This document shows positions 15,826-24,525 of a stretch of DNA of 64,000 bases, one piece after another (within the stretch, counting starts at the first letter, position 1; each line of letters starts with the position of its first letter). This DNA comes from Nonomuraea wenchangensis. GTDB taxonomy: Bacteria > Actinomycetota > Actinomycetes > Streptosporangiales > Streptosporangiaceae. The position numbers were made by a program, and so were the translations under genes. Below the pieces are notes generated by a model. It did no database searches. It was not told the DNA's origin and saw only the letters and a list, made by a program, of their open reading frames with translations. The stretch covers positions 626,960 through 690,959 of the forward strand of contig NZ_FOHX01000003.1 in assembly GCF_900111685.1 (NCBI RefSeq), in the 5' to 3' direction.

Positions 15826-16797
15826 TCAGCCGGCGTCGCGGCGGAAGGCCGCCCGGTAGTCCTGCGGGCGCCGCCCGGTGTGCCGGGCGAACAGGGCGGC
15901 GAAGGTGCCGGGGTCCCGGTAGCCGACCGCCGCGGCGATCCCGGCCACCGTGCGGTCGGTCGTCTCAAGGAGATGGCGGGCGCGGCGGACCCGCGAGGAC
16001 TGGAGGTAGGCGAGCGGGCTCCGGCCGGTCTCGCCGGCGAAGCGCCGCAGCAGCGTCCGGGTGCTGACGTTGAACGCCCTCGACAGCGCGGCCAGGTCGT
16101 ACGGGTCGGCGAGGTTCTGGTCGAGCCGGCGCATGACCCGCCGTGAGAACTGGTGCCCGGGCTGCGGCAGGAGCCGGGTGTCGACGTACGGGGCCTGGGA
16201 CGAGCGGGCGTCGTCGACGAGCGCCACCCGCGCGGTCGTCCGTGCCACGCGGGGGCCGCTGTGCTCGCGGATCAGCGCCAGCGCGAAGTCGTACATGGCG
16301 CTGAAGGCCGCCGTCGTCGTCACCCCTTTGTCGGTGACGACCAGGTGTTCGGCCTGGACCTCGGCGTCCGGGCAGCGCCGGGCCAGCTCATCGGCGAGCA
16401 GCCAGGCCGTGGTGGCCCGGCGCCGGTGGAGCAGCCCGGCCTCGGCGACCAGGAAGGCGCCGGCGCAGATGGAGACCACGGCGTTGCCCGTGGCCGCGTG
16501 CGAGCGGATCACGGCGATCTCAGGGCCGAGGGGCGCCAGCCTCGCGTCCACGTCCAGGGCAGGCCCGAGCTCGAATCCCGGCACCACGAGGACGTCCACC
16601 TCGCGTACCGGGCAGACGCCCAGCGTCGTGCCGCCCGAGGCGGCGACCCGGCCGCGCGGCGACATGACCGCCACCTCGTAGCTCACCAGGTCGGGACCGC
16701 CGAGGTGGGTGGCCATCGTCAGCAGGTCGGGGACGCCGAACACTTCGGAGGCGAAACACCCCGGATAGGCCAGGACGCCCACACGCAGCTCGCTCAC
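15826..16797 (-). CDS. GlxA-family transcriptional regulator (DJ-1/PfpI plus AraC)
   Basis: A 323-residue regulator. Residues 1-170 form a DJ-1/PfpI-like domain with the nucleophile-elbow-like SICAGAFLVAEAGLL. Residues 215-320 form an AraC-type double helix-turn-helix (DPYDLAALSRAFNVSTRTLL, then VAGIAAAVGYRDPGTFAALF). Members sense small metabolites and activate neighbouring catabolic genes. It is divergent from a dienelactone-hydrolase-like gene, its most likely target. Confidence 0.9.
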   Translation of the reverse strand: MSELRVGVLAYPGCFASEVFGVPDLLTMATHLGGPDLVSYEVAVMSPRGRVAASGGTTLGVCPVREVDVLVVPGFELGPALDVDARLAPLGPEIAVIRSHAATGNAVVSICAGAFLVAEAGLLHRRRATTAWLLADELARRCPDAEVQAEHLVVTDKGVTTTAAFSAMYDFALALIREHSGPRVARTTARVALVDDARSSQAPYVDTRLLPQPGHQFSRRVMRRLDQNLADPYDLAALSRAFNVSTRTLLRRFAGETGRSPLAYLQSSRVRRARHLLETTDRTVAGIAAAVGYRDPGTFAALFARHTGRRPQDYRAAFRRDAG

Positions 16798-16892
16798 GCT
16801 CGCCCTCCTTGCTACGGCTGTGGCGAGATTACCCCTGGACCTGGCGATCCGGCCGGTCGCCCCGGGCTGCCCGATCGGTACAGGCTGCCCTC

Positions 16893-17711
16893 ATGAGCCT
16901 TGACGATCCCATCACCGATTTCCTCCGTCGCAGTGTGGAAGTGGAGGGGGTGGTGAAGACGGTGTACGTCGCGGGCTCCGGCCCCGCGGTGGTGCTGATG
17001 CCGGAGATGCCGGGCATCAGCCCTGACGTCCTCCGCCTGGCCCGGTGGATACGGGACGCCGGTTTCACCGTCCACGTTCCGTCGCTCTTCGGCAGGGACG
17101 GGGCCTATCCAACGGTCGAGGACGGCGAGAAGGTCCTCCGCCGCGCGTGCGTGAGCGCCGAGTTCCGGGCGTTCGCCGGAGGCGGCACCAGCCCGGTCAC
17201 GGCCTGGCTGCGCGGGCTCGCGCGGCAGGCCCACGCCGAGTGCGGAGGCCCGGGCGTCGGCGCGATCGGACTGTGCTTCACGGGCAACTTCGCCCTCACG
17301 ATGGCGCTGGAGCCGGCCGTCATCGCGCCGGTGGTCAACCATCCGTCACTGCCGCTGGACGACCCCGCCGGGCTGGAGCTCAGCGAGGCCGACGCGCTCG
17401 CGGTGCGCGAGCGCGTCAGGCGCGACGGGCTGAAGGTGCTCGGCTATCGCTTCGAGGGTGACCGCTGGTGCACCGGCCGGCGTTTCGCCGCCTATCAGGC
17501 GCTCCTGGGAGACGCCTTCGACGGCCGGGTCCTACCTGACGGCGTCGCCGGCGACGATCCGCCGCCGTTCTTCCGTGACGTGGTGGGGACCCCGCACAGC
17601 GTGGTCACCGCCCATCTCGTGGACGAGGAAGGGCACCCCACGCTCGCGGCCCGGGACGAGATCCTCGCCTTCCTGGCCGGCGCGCTCGGAGTGGGTCACC
17701 AGGGCCCGTAG
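16893..17711 (+). CDS. Dienelactone hydrolase family protein
   Basis: A 272-residue alpha/beta hydrolase. The nucleophile is a cysteine in GLCFTG, as in dienelactone hydrolases, with Glu in MPEMPG early in the protein and a C-terminal EGHPT histidine completing a Cys-Asp-His arrangement. It would cleave a lactone or similar ester; the substrate is unknown. The ATG at 16893 is chosen by alignment to family length. It is divergent from the GlxA-type regulator; its 3' end overlaps the convergent DUF2516 gene by 16 bases. Confidence 0.82.
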   Translation: MSLDDPITDFLRRSVEVEGVVKTVYVAGSGPAVVLMPEMPGISPDVLRLARWIRDAGFTVHVPSLFGRDGAYPTVEDGEKVLRRACVSAEFRAFAGGGTSPVTAWLRGLARQAHAECGGPGVGAIGLCFTGNFALTMALEPAVIAPVVNHPSLPLDDPAGLELSEADALAVRERVRRDGLKVLGYRFEGDRWCTGRRFAAYQALLGDAFDGRVLPDGVAGDDPPPFFRDVVGTPHSVVTAHLVDEEGHPTLAARDEILAFLAGALGVGHQGP

Positions 17712-18061
17712 GGGCCGTTGTTGCCGCCCCGGCCCATGCCCTTCACGGCGGGCTTGACGTCCACGATGTAGACGGCCGCGGCGATGACGGCCAGGATCGA
17801 GAAGATCCCGAGCCCGATGCCCATGAACTGGCTGCTGCCGAGGAAGAGGAAGGTGATGAGGTATTCGTAGGCGTTCGCGGCCGAGAACAGCGTCGCGAGC
17901 ACCAGGATGAGCAGCCAGAGCGGCTTCTGGAGCTTGCCCGCCGAGAGGAACGCATTGGCCGGCACCCGTAGCGCGTGCACGAGCGCGTAGACGGACATGC
18001 CGAAGATGACGGCGGCGAGCACCAGGAAGAGGAGGTTGAAGACTCCGTTGATCAGACTCAT
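17696..18061 (-). CDS. DUF2516 family membrane protein
   Basis: A 121-residue protein with three predicted transmembrane helices (about residues 7-27, 46-66 and 78-99) and a glycine-rich C-terminal tail. It fits the DUF2516 family, found in actinobacteria next to HbhA-like genes (as with Rv0476 beside hbhA in Mycobacterium tuberculosis). GGCGGAG precedes the ATG. No function is known. Confidence 0.85.
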   Translation of the reverse strand: MSLINGVFNLLFLVLAAVIFGMSVYALVHALRVPANAFLSAGKLQKPLWLLILVLATLFSAANAYEYLITFLFLGSSQFMGIGLGIFSILAVIAAAVYIVDVKPAVKGMGRGGNNGPYGPW

Positions 18062-18147
18062 GTGTCGGCTCCGCCCAACGCCCTTGATGAAAAACCGTTC
18101 CCCAGCCTAATAGCCGGGACCGACAGCCGGGCACCCCCGACGAGAAA

Positions 18148-18176
18148 GGCCCGTCTCCGTGGGACGGAGACGGGCC
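18148..18176. terminator. Intrinsic terminator after the HbhA-like gene
   Basis: GGCCCGTCTCCGT and ACGGAGACGGGCC form a perfect 13-bp stem with a GGG loop. On the minus strand it follows the HbhA-like stop, and its 3' side reads into TTTCTCG. Confidence 0.75.
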
Positions 18177-18210
18177 GTGCGCGACCGGCCGCGCGGGTCA
18201 TGCGCGCGGA

Positions 18211-18642
18211 TCAGGCCTTGGCGGCCTTGGTGGCGGCGCGGGGCCGACCGGCCGGCTTCTTCGTCTCGACGGGCTTGGCGGCGGGCGGCTCGGCGGCCTC
18301 CGACACCTCCTCCAGCTCAAGGGCGGCGGTGCCGCTGGCCTGGCTGACGACCTTGCGGCCGCGCGTGGCGAGGTCCTCGTAGACCTCGGTGGCGCGGTTG
18401 GTCAGCTGGTCGGCGTACTCGCGGGCCTTGTCGGGGAACTCGCGGGCGACGGACTCGACCCTGTCGGCGTAGGCGCGGGTGCGCTCGGGCAGGTCGCGGG
18501 CGAGCTCGTAGCGCCGCGACTGGAGCTTCTGGAGCTGCTCGGGCAGCTCGCGCAGCTTCTCGACGGCGTAGTCGCCGACACCGGCGACGACGTAGAACGG
18601 CTTGGAATCGGTGAGCTTCTTGACCTCGGTCGCGAGCGTCAT
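18211..18642 (-). CDS. HbhA-like heparin-binding hemagglutinin homologue
   Basis: A 143-residue protein. Residues 1-100 form a long amphipathic, coiled-coil-prone helix (LPEQLQKLQSRRYELARDLP, then repeated YADR/YADQ). The C-terminus is rich in Lys, Ala and Pro (VETKKPAGRPRAATKAAKA), like the heparin-binding tail of mycobacterial HbhA. In non-pathogens a membrane- or envelope-associated structural role is more likely than adhesion. It follows an XRE-family regulator by 3 bases, as in the Rv0474-Rv0475 arrangement. Confidence 0.75.
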   Translation of the reverse strand: MTLATEVKKLTDSKPFYVVAGVGDYAVEKLRELPEQLQKLQSRRYELARDLPERTRAYADRVESVAREFPDKAREYADQLTNRATEVYEDLATRGRKVVSQASGTAALELEEVSEAAEPPAAKPVETKKPAGRPRAATKAAKA

Positions 18643-18645
18643 GGG

Positions 18646-19143
18646 TTAACCTTCCTTGGTTTCCTGGGTGACGTTGCCGTTGCGTGAGGTCGCCGCGTAG
18701 GGCTCAAGCGCGGCGAGAAACTCCTCGGGCAGCGGCTCGTCGTCCTGCTCGGATCCGGAGTGAGGGCGAGCGTTCTGGGAGGTCTGCTCGTCCTCCTCCG
18801 GATTCTCCTTGCGGAACGACTCATAGATGTCGATCAGCACCTGGCGCTGCCGCTCGGTGAGACGCGAGTCGGCCCGGATCGCCGTGATCACGTCGCTCGG
18901 CGGCTCCCGGTCCTCGATCAGGCCGGCCTGCACGTAGAGCGCCTGTGAGGAGATCCGCAGACCTTTGGCGATCTGGTTGAGGATCTCCGCGCTCGGCTTG
19001 CGCAGCCCCCGTTCGATCTGGCTGAGGTAGGGGTTGGAGACCCCGGCAGCCGCCGCGAGCTGGCGCAGGGAGATCTTCGCCTGCTGCCGCTGCTCGCGGA
19101 TGTATTCACCGATCGAACCGACCTTGGGTAGTGCCATACCCAT
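18646..19143 (-). CDS. XRE-family HTH regulator
   Basis: A 165-residue regulator with a Cro/C1-type helix-turn-helix at about residues 10-65 (IREQRQQAKISLRQLAAAAG, then NPYLSQIERGLRKPS) and an acidic C-terminal tail. GGGAGG 6 bases before the ATG at 19143 favours that start over an ATG two codons later. It is directly upstream of the HbhA-like gene (3-base gap), so it is in the same operon; equivalent to Rv0474 by position. Confidence 0.88.
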   Translation of the reverse strand: MGMALPKVGSIGEYIREQRQQAKISLRQLAAAAGVSNPYLSQIERGLRKPSAEILNQIAKGLRISSQALYVQAGLIEDREPPSDVITAIRADSRLTERQRQVLIDIYESFRKENPEEDEQTSQNARPHSGSEQDDEPLPEEFLAALEPYAATSRNGNVTQETKEG

Positions 19144-19197
19144 AGTCTGCCTCCCGCTGCTTGCAATTGCAAACGCGGTAGTTAACACCAGCAAGCA

Positions 19198-20103
19198 TCA
19201 GAGCTGGTAGACCCACAGGGTGGGTGCGGCGGTGAGCAATGTCACAGCGAGCGTGAGATAACCGTAACGCACCGTCGCCGCGAGCTCGGGACCGGGCTTG
19301 ACCAGGCGGTTCACCCGCGCCATGACGTTGTGGGCGTGCACACCGAGCATGCCGTGGGGCGTGGGCATGGCGCCCGCCGACCCGAACCTGAGCAGCGCCG
19401 TGGCCAGCCTGCGCGGCGAGCAGTAGCGCCGGGCCCGGTCGTCGGCGGCCATCTCGATGAGCAGCTCCACCTGCGCCTGCGCGTCGGCCACGACCTTCGA
19501 CCACGGCAGCGCCCTGCGCAGCGCCGCGAAGGGCAGCAGCACCAGGTCGTGACGCTCGCGTACGTGCGCCGCCTCGTGCGCCAGCACGGCCGCGAGCTCG
19601 TCCTGCGACAGCAGCCTGCGCGCGCCCTCGCTCACCACGACCTGCGAGCGCAGCCCCGGCACGCAGTAGGCGGCGGCGCCGGGGTGGTCGAGCACCCGCA
19701 CGCCCGGCATCGCCGGGTCGTCGTGGGCGATGAGCGCGAGCAGCGTGCGGTGCCGGTGGCGGGCCCGCAGCGCCTGCACACCGGCGGTGAGCAGCACCGC
19801 GACGAGCACGGCCAGCGCGGTGACGCCCGCGATCATGGCGAGCACGTGCAGCGCGTCCCACGGGGTGGCCGGAGTCTCCCCCCGCGCGAACGCGATGAGC
19901 CCCGGCAGCACGCCGAGGTCGTAGGGCTGGACCGCGTACGCCAGCATCGCGCCGGTCGTCGCGAGCCCCCAGGCCACGCCCAGGGACTGCCAGAGAAAGA
20001 TGGCCAGCCGCGGCGCGCGCGGGGTCCAGCCGGCTCTGGTGAAACGCCAGGAGCCGAGGGCGCACGCCGTAGCGAGCACCGCCAGCGCCGCTGCCGTGAT
20101 CAC
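19198..20103 (-). CDS. M56-family (BlaR1-like) membrane metallopeptidase
   Basis: A 301-residue protein with hydrophobic segments at about 4-20, 36-60, 85-110 and 275-300 and a zinc motif HEAAH (about residue 169) typical of M56 peptidases. It lacks the penicillin-binding sensor domain of true BlaR1. Its GTG start overlaps the stop of a BlaI-type repressor (GTGA), so the pair forms a minimal protease-repressor module in which the protease may inactivate the repressor. The inducing signal is unknown. Confidence 0.87.
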   Translation of the reverse strand: MITAAALAVLATACALGSWRFTRAGWTPRAPRLAIFLWQSLGVAWGLATTGAMLAYAVQPYDLGVLPGLIAFARGETPATPWDALHVLAMIAGVTALAVLVAVLLTAGVQALRARHRHRTLLALIAHDDPAMPGVRVLDHPGAAAYCVPGLRSQVVVSEGARRLLSQDELAAVLAHEAAHVRERHDLVLLPFAALRRALPWSKVVADAQAQVELLIEMAADDRARRYCSPRRLATALLRFGSAGAMPTPHGMLGVHAHNVMARVNRLVKPGPELAATVRYGYLTLAVTLLTAAPTLWVYQL

Positions 20104-20456
20104 TCTTCCTCCAGCTCCGTGAGGGCTCTGCGCAGGATGTCCGCCTCCGGGCCTGACACGGCCTGGGCGAAGCGGGTGAGGGCGGCCGACCGGTCGCCCG
20201 TCATACCCAGGGCTTCCAGCATAAGCTCGGCGATGTAGGCGTCGCGGCTTTCGGCCGGCTGATATCTCCAGGCCCGGCCGTCGCGGGTGCGGTGCAGGAA
20301 CCCTTTGCGGGTGAGGCGGTCGAGAACGGTCATCACCGTGGTCGGCGCGAGGTCACGGTCGGCGATGAGCCTGCCGACCTCGCGGGCGGTCAGCGCGCCG
20401 TCCTCCGCCCACAGGATGTCCATGATGCTGCGCTCAAGTTCGCCAAGACCCTTCAC
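20100..20456 (-). CDS. BlaI/MecI/CopY-family repressor
   Basis: A 118-residue winged-helix repressor (LGELERSIMDILWAEDGALT, then LAPTTVMTVLDRLTRKGFLH). The GTG at 20456 is preferred: AAGGA lies 4 bases before it, and the longer ORF upstream shows no family similarity. Such repressors are cut by the partner M56 protease. A GTAG-CT-CTAC repeat at 20467-20476 directly upstream could be part of its operator. It is divergent from the macro-domain gene. Confidence 0.88.
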   Translation of the reverse strand: MKGLGELERSIMDILWAEDGALTAREVGRLIADRDLAPTTVMTVLDRLTRKGFLHRTRDGRAWRYQPAESRDAYIAELMLEALGMTGDRSAALTRFAQAVSGPEADILRRALTELEEE

Positions 20457-20544
20457 GTCCTTCAGGGTAGCTCTACAAAGCGTCGAGCTGGCATTCGGGT
20501 GCCGGATGTCACACACCGGAACCTTGCCGAGGGGAGAGCCGGAC

Positions 20545-21051
20545 ATGAACATCACGCTGGTCAAGGGCGACATCACCGCGCAGCCGGTGGACGCCGTCGT
20601 CAACGCCGCCAACTCCTCCCTCATGGGCGGCGGCGGCGTGGACGGCGCCATCCACCGGCGCGGCGGCCCCGACATCCTGCGGGCCTGCAGGGAGCTGCGC
20701 GCCGGTCACTACGGCGGCGGCCTGCCGACCGGCCAGGCCGTGGCCACGACCGCGGGCCTGCTGCCCGCCCGCTGGGTGATCCACACCGTGGGGCCCGTCC
20801 ACTCGGCCGCCGAGGACCGCTCGCACCTGCTGGCCTCCTGCTACCGCGAGTCGCTGCGGGTGGCCGACGAGCTGGAGGCCGCCACGGTGGCCTTCCCCGC
20901 CATCTCCACCGGCATCTACGGCTGGCCGATGGACGACGCCGCCCGCATCGCCGTGGCCGCGGTGCGGGCGGCGGAGACGTCGGTGACGGAGGTCAGGTTC
21001 GTGCTGTTCGACTCCGCGGCGTACGAGGTCTTCGAGGCGCGGCTCGGCTAG
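20545..21051 (+). CDS. Macro-domain ADP-ribose-binding protein (ADP-ribosyl hydrolase-like)
   Basis: A 168-residue stand-alone macro domain. It starts MNITLVKGDITAQPVDAVVN, has the ANSSLMGGGGVDGAIHRRGG loop and the PAISTGIYGWP phosphate loop, which match the MacroD/YmdB group that hydrolyses O-acetyl-ADP-ribose or removes ADP-ribose from acidic residues. GAGGGGAGAG precedes the ATG. It is divergent from blaI with an 88-base shared control region; its last 4 bases overlap the convergent methyltransferase gene. Confidence 0.93.
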   Translation: MNITLVKGDITAQPVDAVVNAANSSLMGGGGVDGAIHRRGGPDILRACRELRAGHYGGGLPTGQAVATTAGLLPARWVIHTVGPVHSAAEDRSHLLASCYRESLRVADELEAATVAFPAISTGIYGWPMDDAARIAVAAVRAAETSVTEVRFVLFDSAAYEVFEARLG

Positions 21052-21854
21052 GGCGCGGAGCCCGTACGAGGATCGATCGCGGCCCACGGCAGGGTCAGCT
21101 CGCCCAGCCGCCACCGCCGCCACCCGCCCAGCGGCGGCCGGTCGCACACCGGCCAGGAGCCCGCCAGCAGACGTACGGCGGCCAGCCAGCGCTGCCGCGC
21201 CCCGTGCGCCCCGTAGGGGGCGCTCACCGCCCAGGCGTGGTCGAAATCGCGCAGGAACGCATGGATCCGCTCACCGGGCACGTTCCGGTGGATGAGCGAC
21301 TTCGGCAACCGGTCGGCGAGGTCGGAGGGCCGCTCGAAGGCGTCGAACCTGGCCGAGAACGTCAGCGTGCCCGGCCCCTCGGGCGACAGGCCCACCCACA
21401 CCGCCCGCCGCCCGTTCTCCGAGCAGGTGCCCTCGACCAGCGCGCCGTCCGGGGCCAGCTTGCCGCACAGCACCTCCCAGTAGCGCCAGGCGTCCGCCTC
21501 GGGGTACTGCCGCAGCACGTTGAACGCCCGGACCAGCGCCGGCGGCCGGTCCACGGGCAGCTCGAAGCCGCCGAGCCGGAAGCTCAGGCCCTCCCGCTCG
21601 TACGGCTTCGCCAGCGCCACCCGCGCCGGGTCGATCTCGATGCCCACCACCTCGACGCGGGGCGCGACCCGGCGCAGCCGCGTGAACAGCTCCAGCGTCG
21701 TGGTGTGCGAGGCCCCGTAGCCCAGATCGACCACCAGGGGCCACTCGGCCGTCCGCAGCCGCCGCCCGTGCACCGCGACCACCCACCGGTCGCAGCGCCG
21801 CAGCCGGTTGTGGCCGGTCGTGCCCCGGGTGACGGCCCCGACTGGCCTGCTCAC
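21048..21854 (-). CDS. Class I SAM-dependent methyltransferase
   Basis: A 268-residue protein with a Rossmann motif I variant VVDLGYGASHTTTLELF (around residue 41), an acidic strand VVGIEIDPARV (motif II) and a GALVEGTCSENG strand. The C-terminal half is unusual for small-molecule methyltransferases and the substrate cannot be guessed. The GTG start at 21854 lies within a 14-bp tandem repeat. It is convergent with the macro-domain gene. Confidence 0.75.
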   Translation of the reverse strand: MSRPVGAVTRGTTGHNRLRRCDRWVVAVHGRRLRTAEWPLVVDLGYGASHTTTLELFTRLRRVAPRVEVVGIEIDPARVALAKPYEREGLSFRLGGFELPVDRPPALVRAFNVLRQYPEADAWRYWEVLCGKLAPDGALVEGTCSENGRRAVWVGLSPEGPGTLTFSARFDAFERPSDLADRLPKSLIHRNVPGERIHAFLRDFDHAWAVSAPYGAHGARQRWLAAVRLLAGSWPVCDRPPLGGWRRWRLGELTLPWAAIDPRTGSAP

Positions 21855-21896
21855 CGGACCCTGCTCATCGGATTCTGCTCACCGGACCTTGATCAT
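21841..21896. repeat. Four imperfect 14-bp tandem repeats
   Basis: Units at 21841, 21855, 21869 and 21883 follow the consensus CGGACCCTGCTCAC. The array spans the stop codon of the SDR gene (21893-21895) and the start codon of the methyltransferase gene (21854). On the minus strand each unit begins with ATGA or GTGA. Confidence 0.7.
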
Positions 21897-22633
21897 CTGA
21901 CGCGGTGCACCTTGTGCTGGGCCGCCTGGGCGCGCGGCCGGATGACCAGGCGGTCGATGTTGACGTGAGCCGGCCTGGTGACGCACCAGGCGATGGCGTC
22001 GGCGACGTCGTCGCTGCTCAGCGGGTCGGGGACGCCTTCGTAGACGCGGTCGGCGGCCTCCTGGTCGCCGCGGAACCTGGTGACCGCGAAGCCCTCGCTC
22101 CGCACCATGCCAGGCGCGATCTCCACCACGCGCACCGGCTGCCCGACCAGCTCCAGGCGCAGGGTCTCGGCCATCGAGCTCTGGGCGTGCTTGGCCGCGC
22201 AGTAGCCGCCGCCGCCCTCGTACGACACCAGGCCGGCGGTCGAGGTCAGCATCACCAGCACGCCGTCGCCGGAGTCGATCAGCTTGGGGGTCAGCGCCTG
22301 GGTCATGCGCAGGGAGCCGAGCACGTTGACGTCGTACATGCGCTGCCAGTCGGCGAGCCGCCCCTCGGCGACCGGCTCCAGGCCGAACGCGCCGCCCGCG
22401 TTGTTGACCAGCACGTCGCAGCGCTCCAGCGAGGCCGCGAGCGCGGCCACCGACTCGTCGGAGGTCACGTCGAGCGTCACCGCCCGGATGCCGGGCACCT
22501 CGGCGGCCAGCTTGTCGAGCCGGTCGCGCCGGCGCGCGCCGGCCACCACGTCGTATCCCTCGGCGGCGAGCCGGCGCGCCGTCGCCTCGCCGATCCCGCT
22601 GCTCGCCCCGGTCACCACAGCCGTCTTCCGCAT
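21893..22633 (-). CDS. SDR-family oxidoreductase
   Basis: A 246-residue classical short-chain dehydrogenase/reductase. The NADP motif TGASSGIGEATARRL, the NNAG strand and the YCAAK catalytic Tyr-Lys pair with a preceding STAG serine are intact. It is likely an NADP-dependent 3-hydroxy or keto reductase of the YdfG type. Start at MRKTAVVTG (22633). It is followed by the methyltransferase gene after a repeat array, and is divergent from mshA. Confidence 0.9.
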   Translation of the reverse strand: MRKTAVVTGASSGIGEATARRLAAEGYDVVAGARRRDRLDKLAAEVPGIRAVTLDVTSDESVAALAASLERCDVLVNNAGGAFGLEPVAEGRLADWQRMYDVNVLGSLRMTQALTPKLIDSGDGVLVMLTSTAGLVSYEGGGGYCAAKHAQSSMAETLRLELVGQPVRVVEIAPGMVRSEGFAVTRFRGDQEAADRVYEGVPDPLSSDDVADAIAWCVTRPAHVNIDRLVIRPRAQAAQHKVHRVR

Positions 22634-22744
22634 GCCCCACATCCTGCCAGCGCGGGGCCGCCGCGTCCGACGTGCCCCCGGTGTGGTGACATGTCGGGAA
22701 TGTCGTAAAAATCTGGATGGTTAGCAGCAGGGAGGTGATGTCGA

Positions 22745-24022
22745 GTGAGGCGACGACGGGTCAGCCGGGTCGCGACCATCAGCATGCACACGTCGCCCCT
22801 GCACCAGCCCGGAACGGGCGACGCCGGCGGCATGAACGTGTACATCGTCGAGTCCGCCAGACGGCTCGCCGAGCTCGGCGTGGAGGTGGAGATCTTCACC
22901 CGCGCCACCGCCCGCGACCTGCCCCCCGTGGCCGAGCTCGCCCCCGGCGTCCTCGTCCGGCACGTCACCGCCGGCCCGTACGAGGAGATGGACCGCGCCG
23001 ACCTGCCCGCACAGCTCTGCGCGTTCCTGTCCGAGGTGCTGCGCATCGAGGCCATGTACGACCCCGGCCGCTACGACGTCATCCACTCCCACTACTGGCT
23101 CTCCGGCCAGGTCGGCTGGCTGGCCAAGGAGCGCTGGGGCGTCCCCCTCGTCCACACCATGCACACCATGGCCAAGGTCAAGAACCTCCTGCTCGCCGCC
23201 GGCGACAAGCCCGAGCCGCAGGCCCGCGTGGTCGGCGAGGAGCAGGTCGTGCAGATCGCCGACCGCCTGGTCGCCAACACCGCCGACGAGGCCGGCGAGC
23301 TCATCGACCTGTACGGCGCCGCCGAGCAGCGCGTCGCCGTCGTCAACCCCGGCGTCGACCTCGACGTCTTCAGTCCCGCCTCGCAGGCCGCCGCCCGGCA
23401 CCGCCTGGGCCTGCCGCTGGGCGCGCACGTGCTGCTGTTCGTCGGCCGCATCCAGCCGCTCAAGGCGCCGGACGTGCTGCTGCGGGCCGCCTCCAGGCTG
23501 CTCATCGAGGACCCGTCGCTGCGCGGGCGGCTCGTCGTGGCCTGCGTCGGCGGCCCGTCGGGCAACGGGCTCGCCCGCCCGTCGATCCTCGCCGAACTGG
23601 CCGTCGAGCGGGGCATACTCGACGTCGTCCGGCTCGTGCCCGCCGTGCCGCAGCAGGAGCTCGCCGACTGGTACCGCGCGGCCACGGTCACGGTCGTGCC
23701 GTCCTACAGCGAGTCGTTCGGCCTCGTCGCGCTGGAGTCGCAGGCGTGCGGCACGCCGGTCGCCGCCGCGGCCGTCGGCGGGCTGCGCACCGCCGTCAGG
23801 CACGGCGTCTCCGGCCTGCTCCTCGACACCCACGACCCGGCCGAGTGGGCGCGGGCGCTGAGCCGCTTCGTCACCGAGCCCGCCTGGCGCGACCGGCTCG
23901 CCGACGGCGCCCGCGCGCACGCCGCCGCCTTCGGCTGGCAGGCCACGGCGTCCCGGCTGGTGGAGGTCTACTCGGCCGCCGTCGCTCACCTGCACAAGAC
24001 GCCCGTGGCGATCAATCTGTAG
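22745..24022 (+). CDS. mshA: D-inositol-3-phosphate glycosyltransferase MshA (mycothiol biosynthesis)
   Basis: MshA transfers GlcNAc from UDP-GlcNAc to 1-L-myo-inositol 1-phosphate, the first step of mycothiol synthesis. The 425-residue GT-B protein shows the N-terminal [20 protein letters not shown] loop, the [11 protein letters not shown] segment, the phosphate-binding [13 protein letters not shown] and the [17 protein letters not shown] nucleotide-binding motif. GTG start at 22745. The downstream YbjN gene begins 11 bases after its stop. Confidence 0.95.
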   Translation: MRRRRVSRVATISMHTSPLHQPGTGDAGGMNVYIVESARRLAELGVEVEIFTRATARDLPPVAELAPGVLVRHVTAGPYEEMDRADLPAQLCAFLSEVLRIEAMYDPGRYDVIHSHYWLSGQVGWLAKERWGVPLVHTMHTMAKVKNLLLAAGDKPEPQARVVGEEQVVQIADRLVANTADEAGELIDLYGAAEQRVAVVNPGVDLDVFSPASQAAARHRLGLPLGAHVLLFVGRIQPLKAPDVLLRAASRLLIEDPSLRGRLVVACVGGPSGNGLARPSILAELAVERGILDVVRLVPAVPQQELADWYRAATVTVVPSYSESFGLVALESQACGTPVAAAAVGGLRTAVRHGVSGLLLDTHDPAEWARALSRFVTEPAWRDRLADGARAHAAAFGWQATASRLVEVYSAAVAHLHKTPVAINL

Positions 24023-24025
24023 CCT
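24020..24025 (+). promoter_or_regulatory. -10 hexamer TAGCCT of the YbjN gene
   Basis: TAGCCT overlaps the mshA stop codon and ends 8 bases before the ATG at 24034. Confidence 0.4.
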
Positions 24026-24033
24026 GCGTAACC

Positions 24034-24525
24034 ATGCGAGAAGCCGTACGAGAAGTCGTCGAAGCCGCGCTCGAAGCCTCGGAGGTCACCTACGACGAGC
24101 CGAGGCCGGGGGCGTTCCTCGTCAGGCTCCCCGGCCAGCACAAGCTCGCCACCATGACCTGGCTCATCGTCGGCGAGCGGGTGCTGCACGTCGAGGCGTT
24201 CTTCTGCCGCAGGCCGGACGAGAACCACGAGGAGTTCCAGCGCTGGCTGCTGGAGAAGAACGGCTCCATGTACGGCGTGCACTTCTCCCTCGACCCCGTC
24301 GGCGACGTCTACCTGGTGGGCCGTGTCCCGCTGGCCGCCGTGGACGCCGACGAGGTGGACCGGCTGCTCGGCTGCGTGCTCACGTACGCGGACGACTGGT
24401 TCGACCGGGCGCTCGAGCTGGGCTTCGCCTCCTCGATCCGGCGCGAGTGGGCCTGGCGCGCCAAGCGCGGCGAGTCACTGGCGAACCTCCAGGCGTTCGC
24501 CCGTTTCGCCGACCCCGACCGCTGA
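24034..24525 (+). CDS. YbjN-domain protein
   Basis: A 163-residue protein with a YbjN fold, related in structure to type III secretion chaperones. Distinctive parts are LPGQHKLATMTWLIVGERVL and FCRRPDENHEEFQRWLLEKN. Its conserved place between mshA and gpmA in actinomycetes suggests a housekeeping role, but none is known. A 20-bp tandem repeat begins at its 3' end. Confidence 0.85.
   Translation: MREAVREVVEAALEASEVTYDEPRPGAFLVRLPGQHKLATMTWLIVGERVLHVEAFFCRRPDENHEEFQRWLLEKNGSMYGVHFSLDPVGDVYLVGRVPLAAVDADEVDRLLGCVLTYADDWFDRALELGFASSIRREWAWRAKRGESLANLQAFARFADPDR

Noticed and set aside
15454..15859. Several overlapping 80-127-residue ORFs in the MerR-GlxA gap
   Set aside because: No ribosome binding site, no recognisable domain, and mutually overlapping; the interval is more AT-rich than coding DNA here.
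20464..20478. Strong BlaI operator before blaI
   Set aside because: Only a 4-bp GTAG/CTAC repeat is seen, much weaker than known TACTACA-type BlaI boxes, so it is mentioned only in the gene entry.
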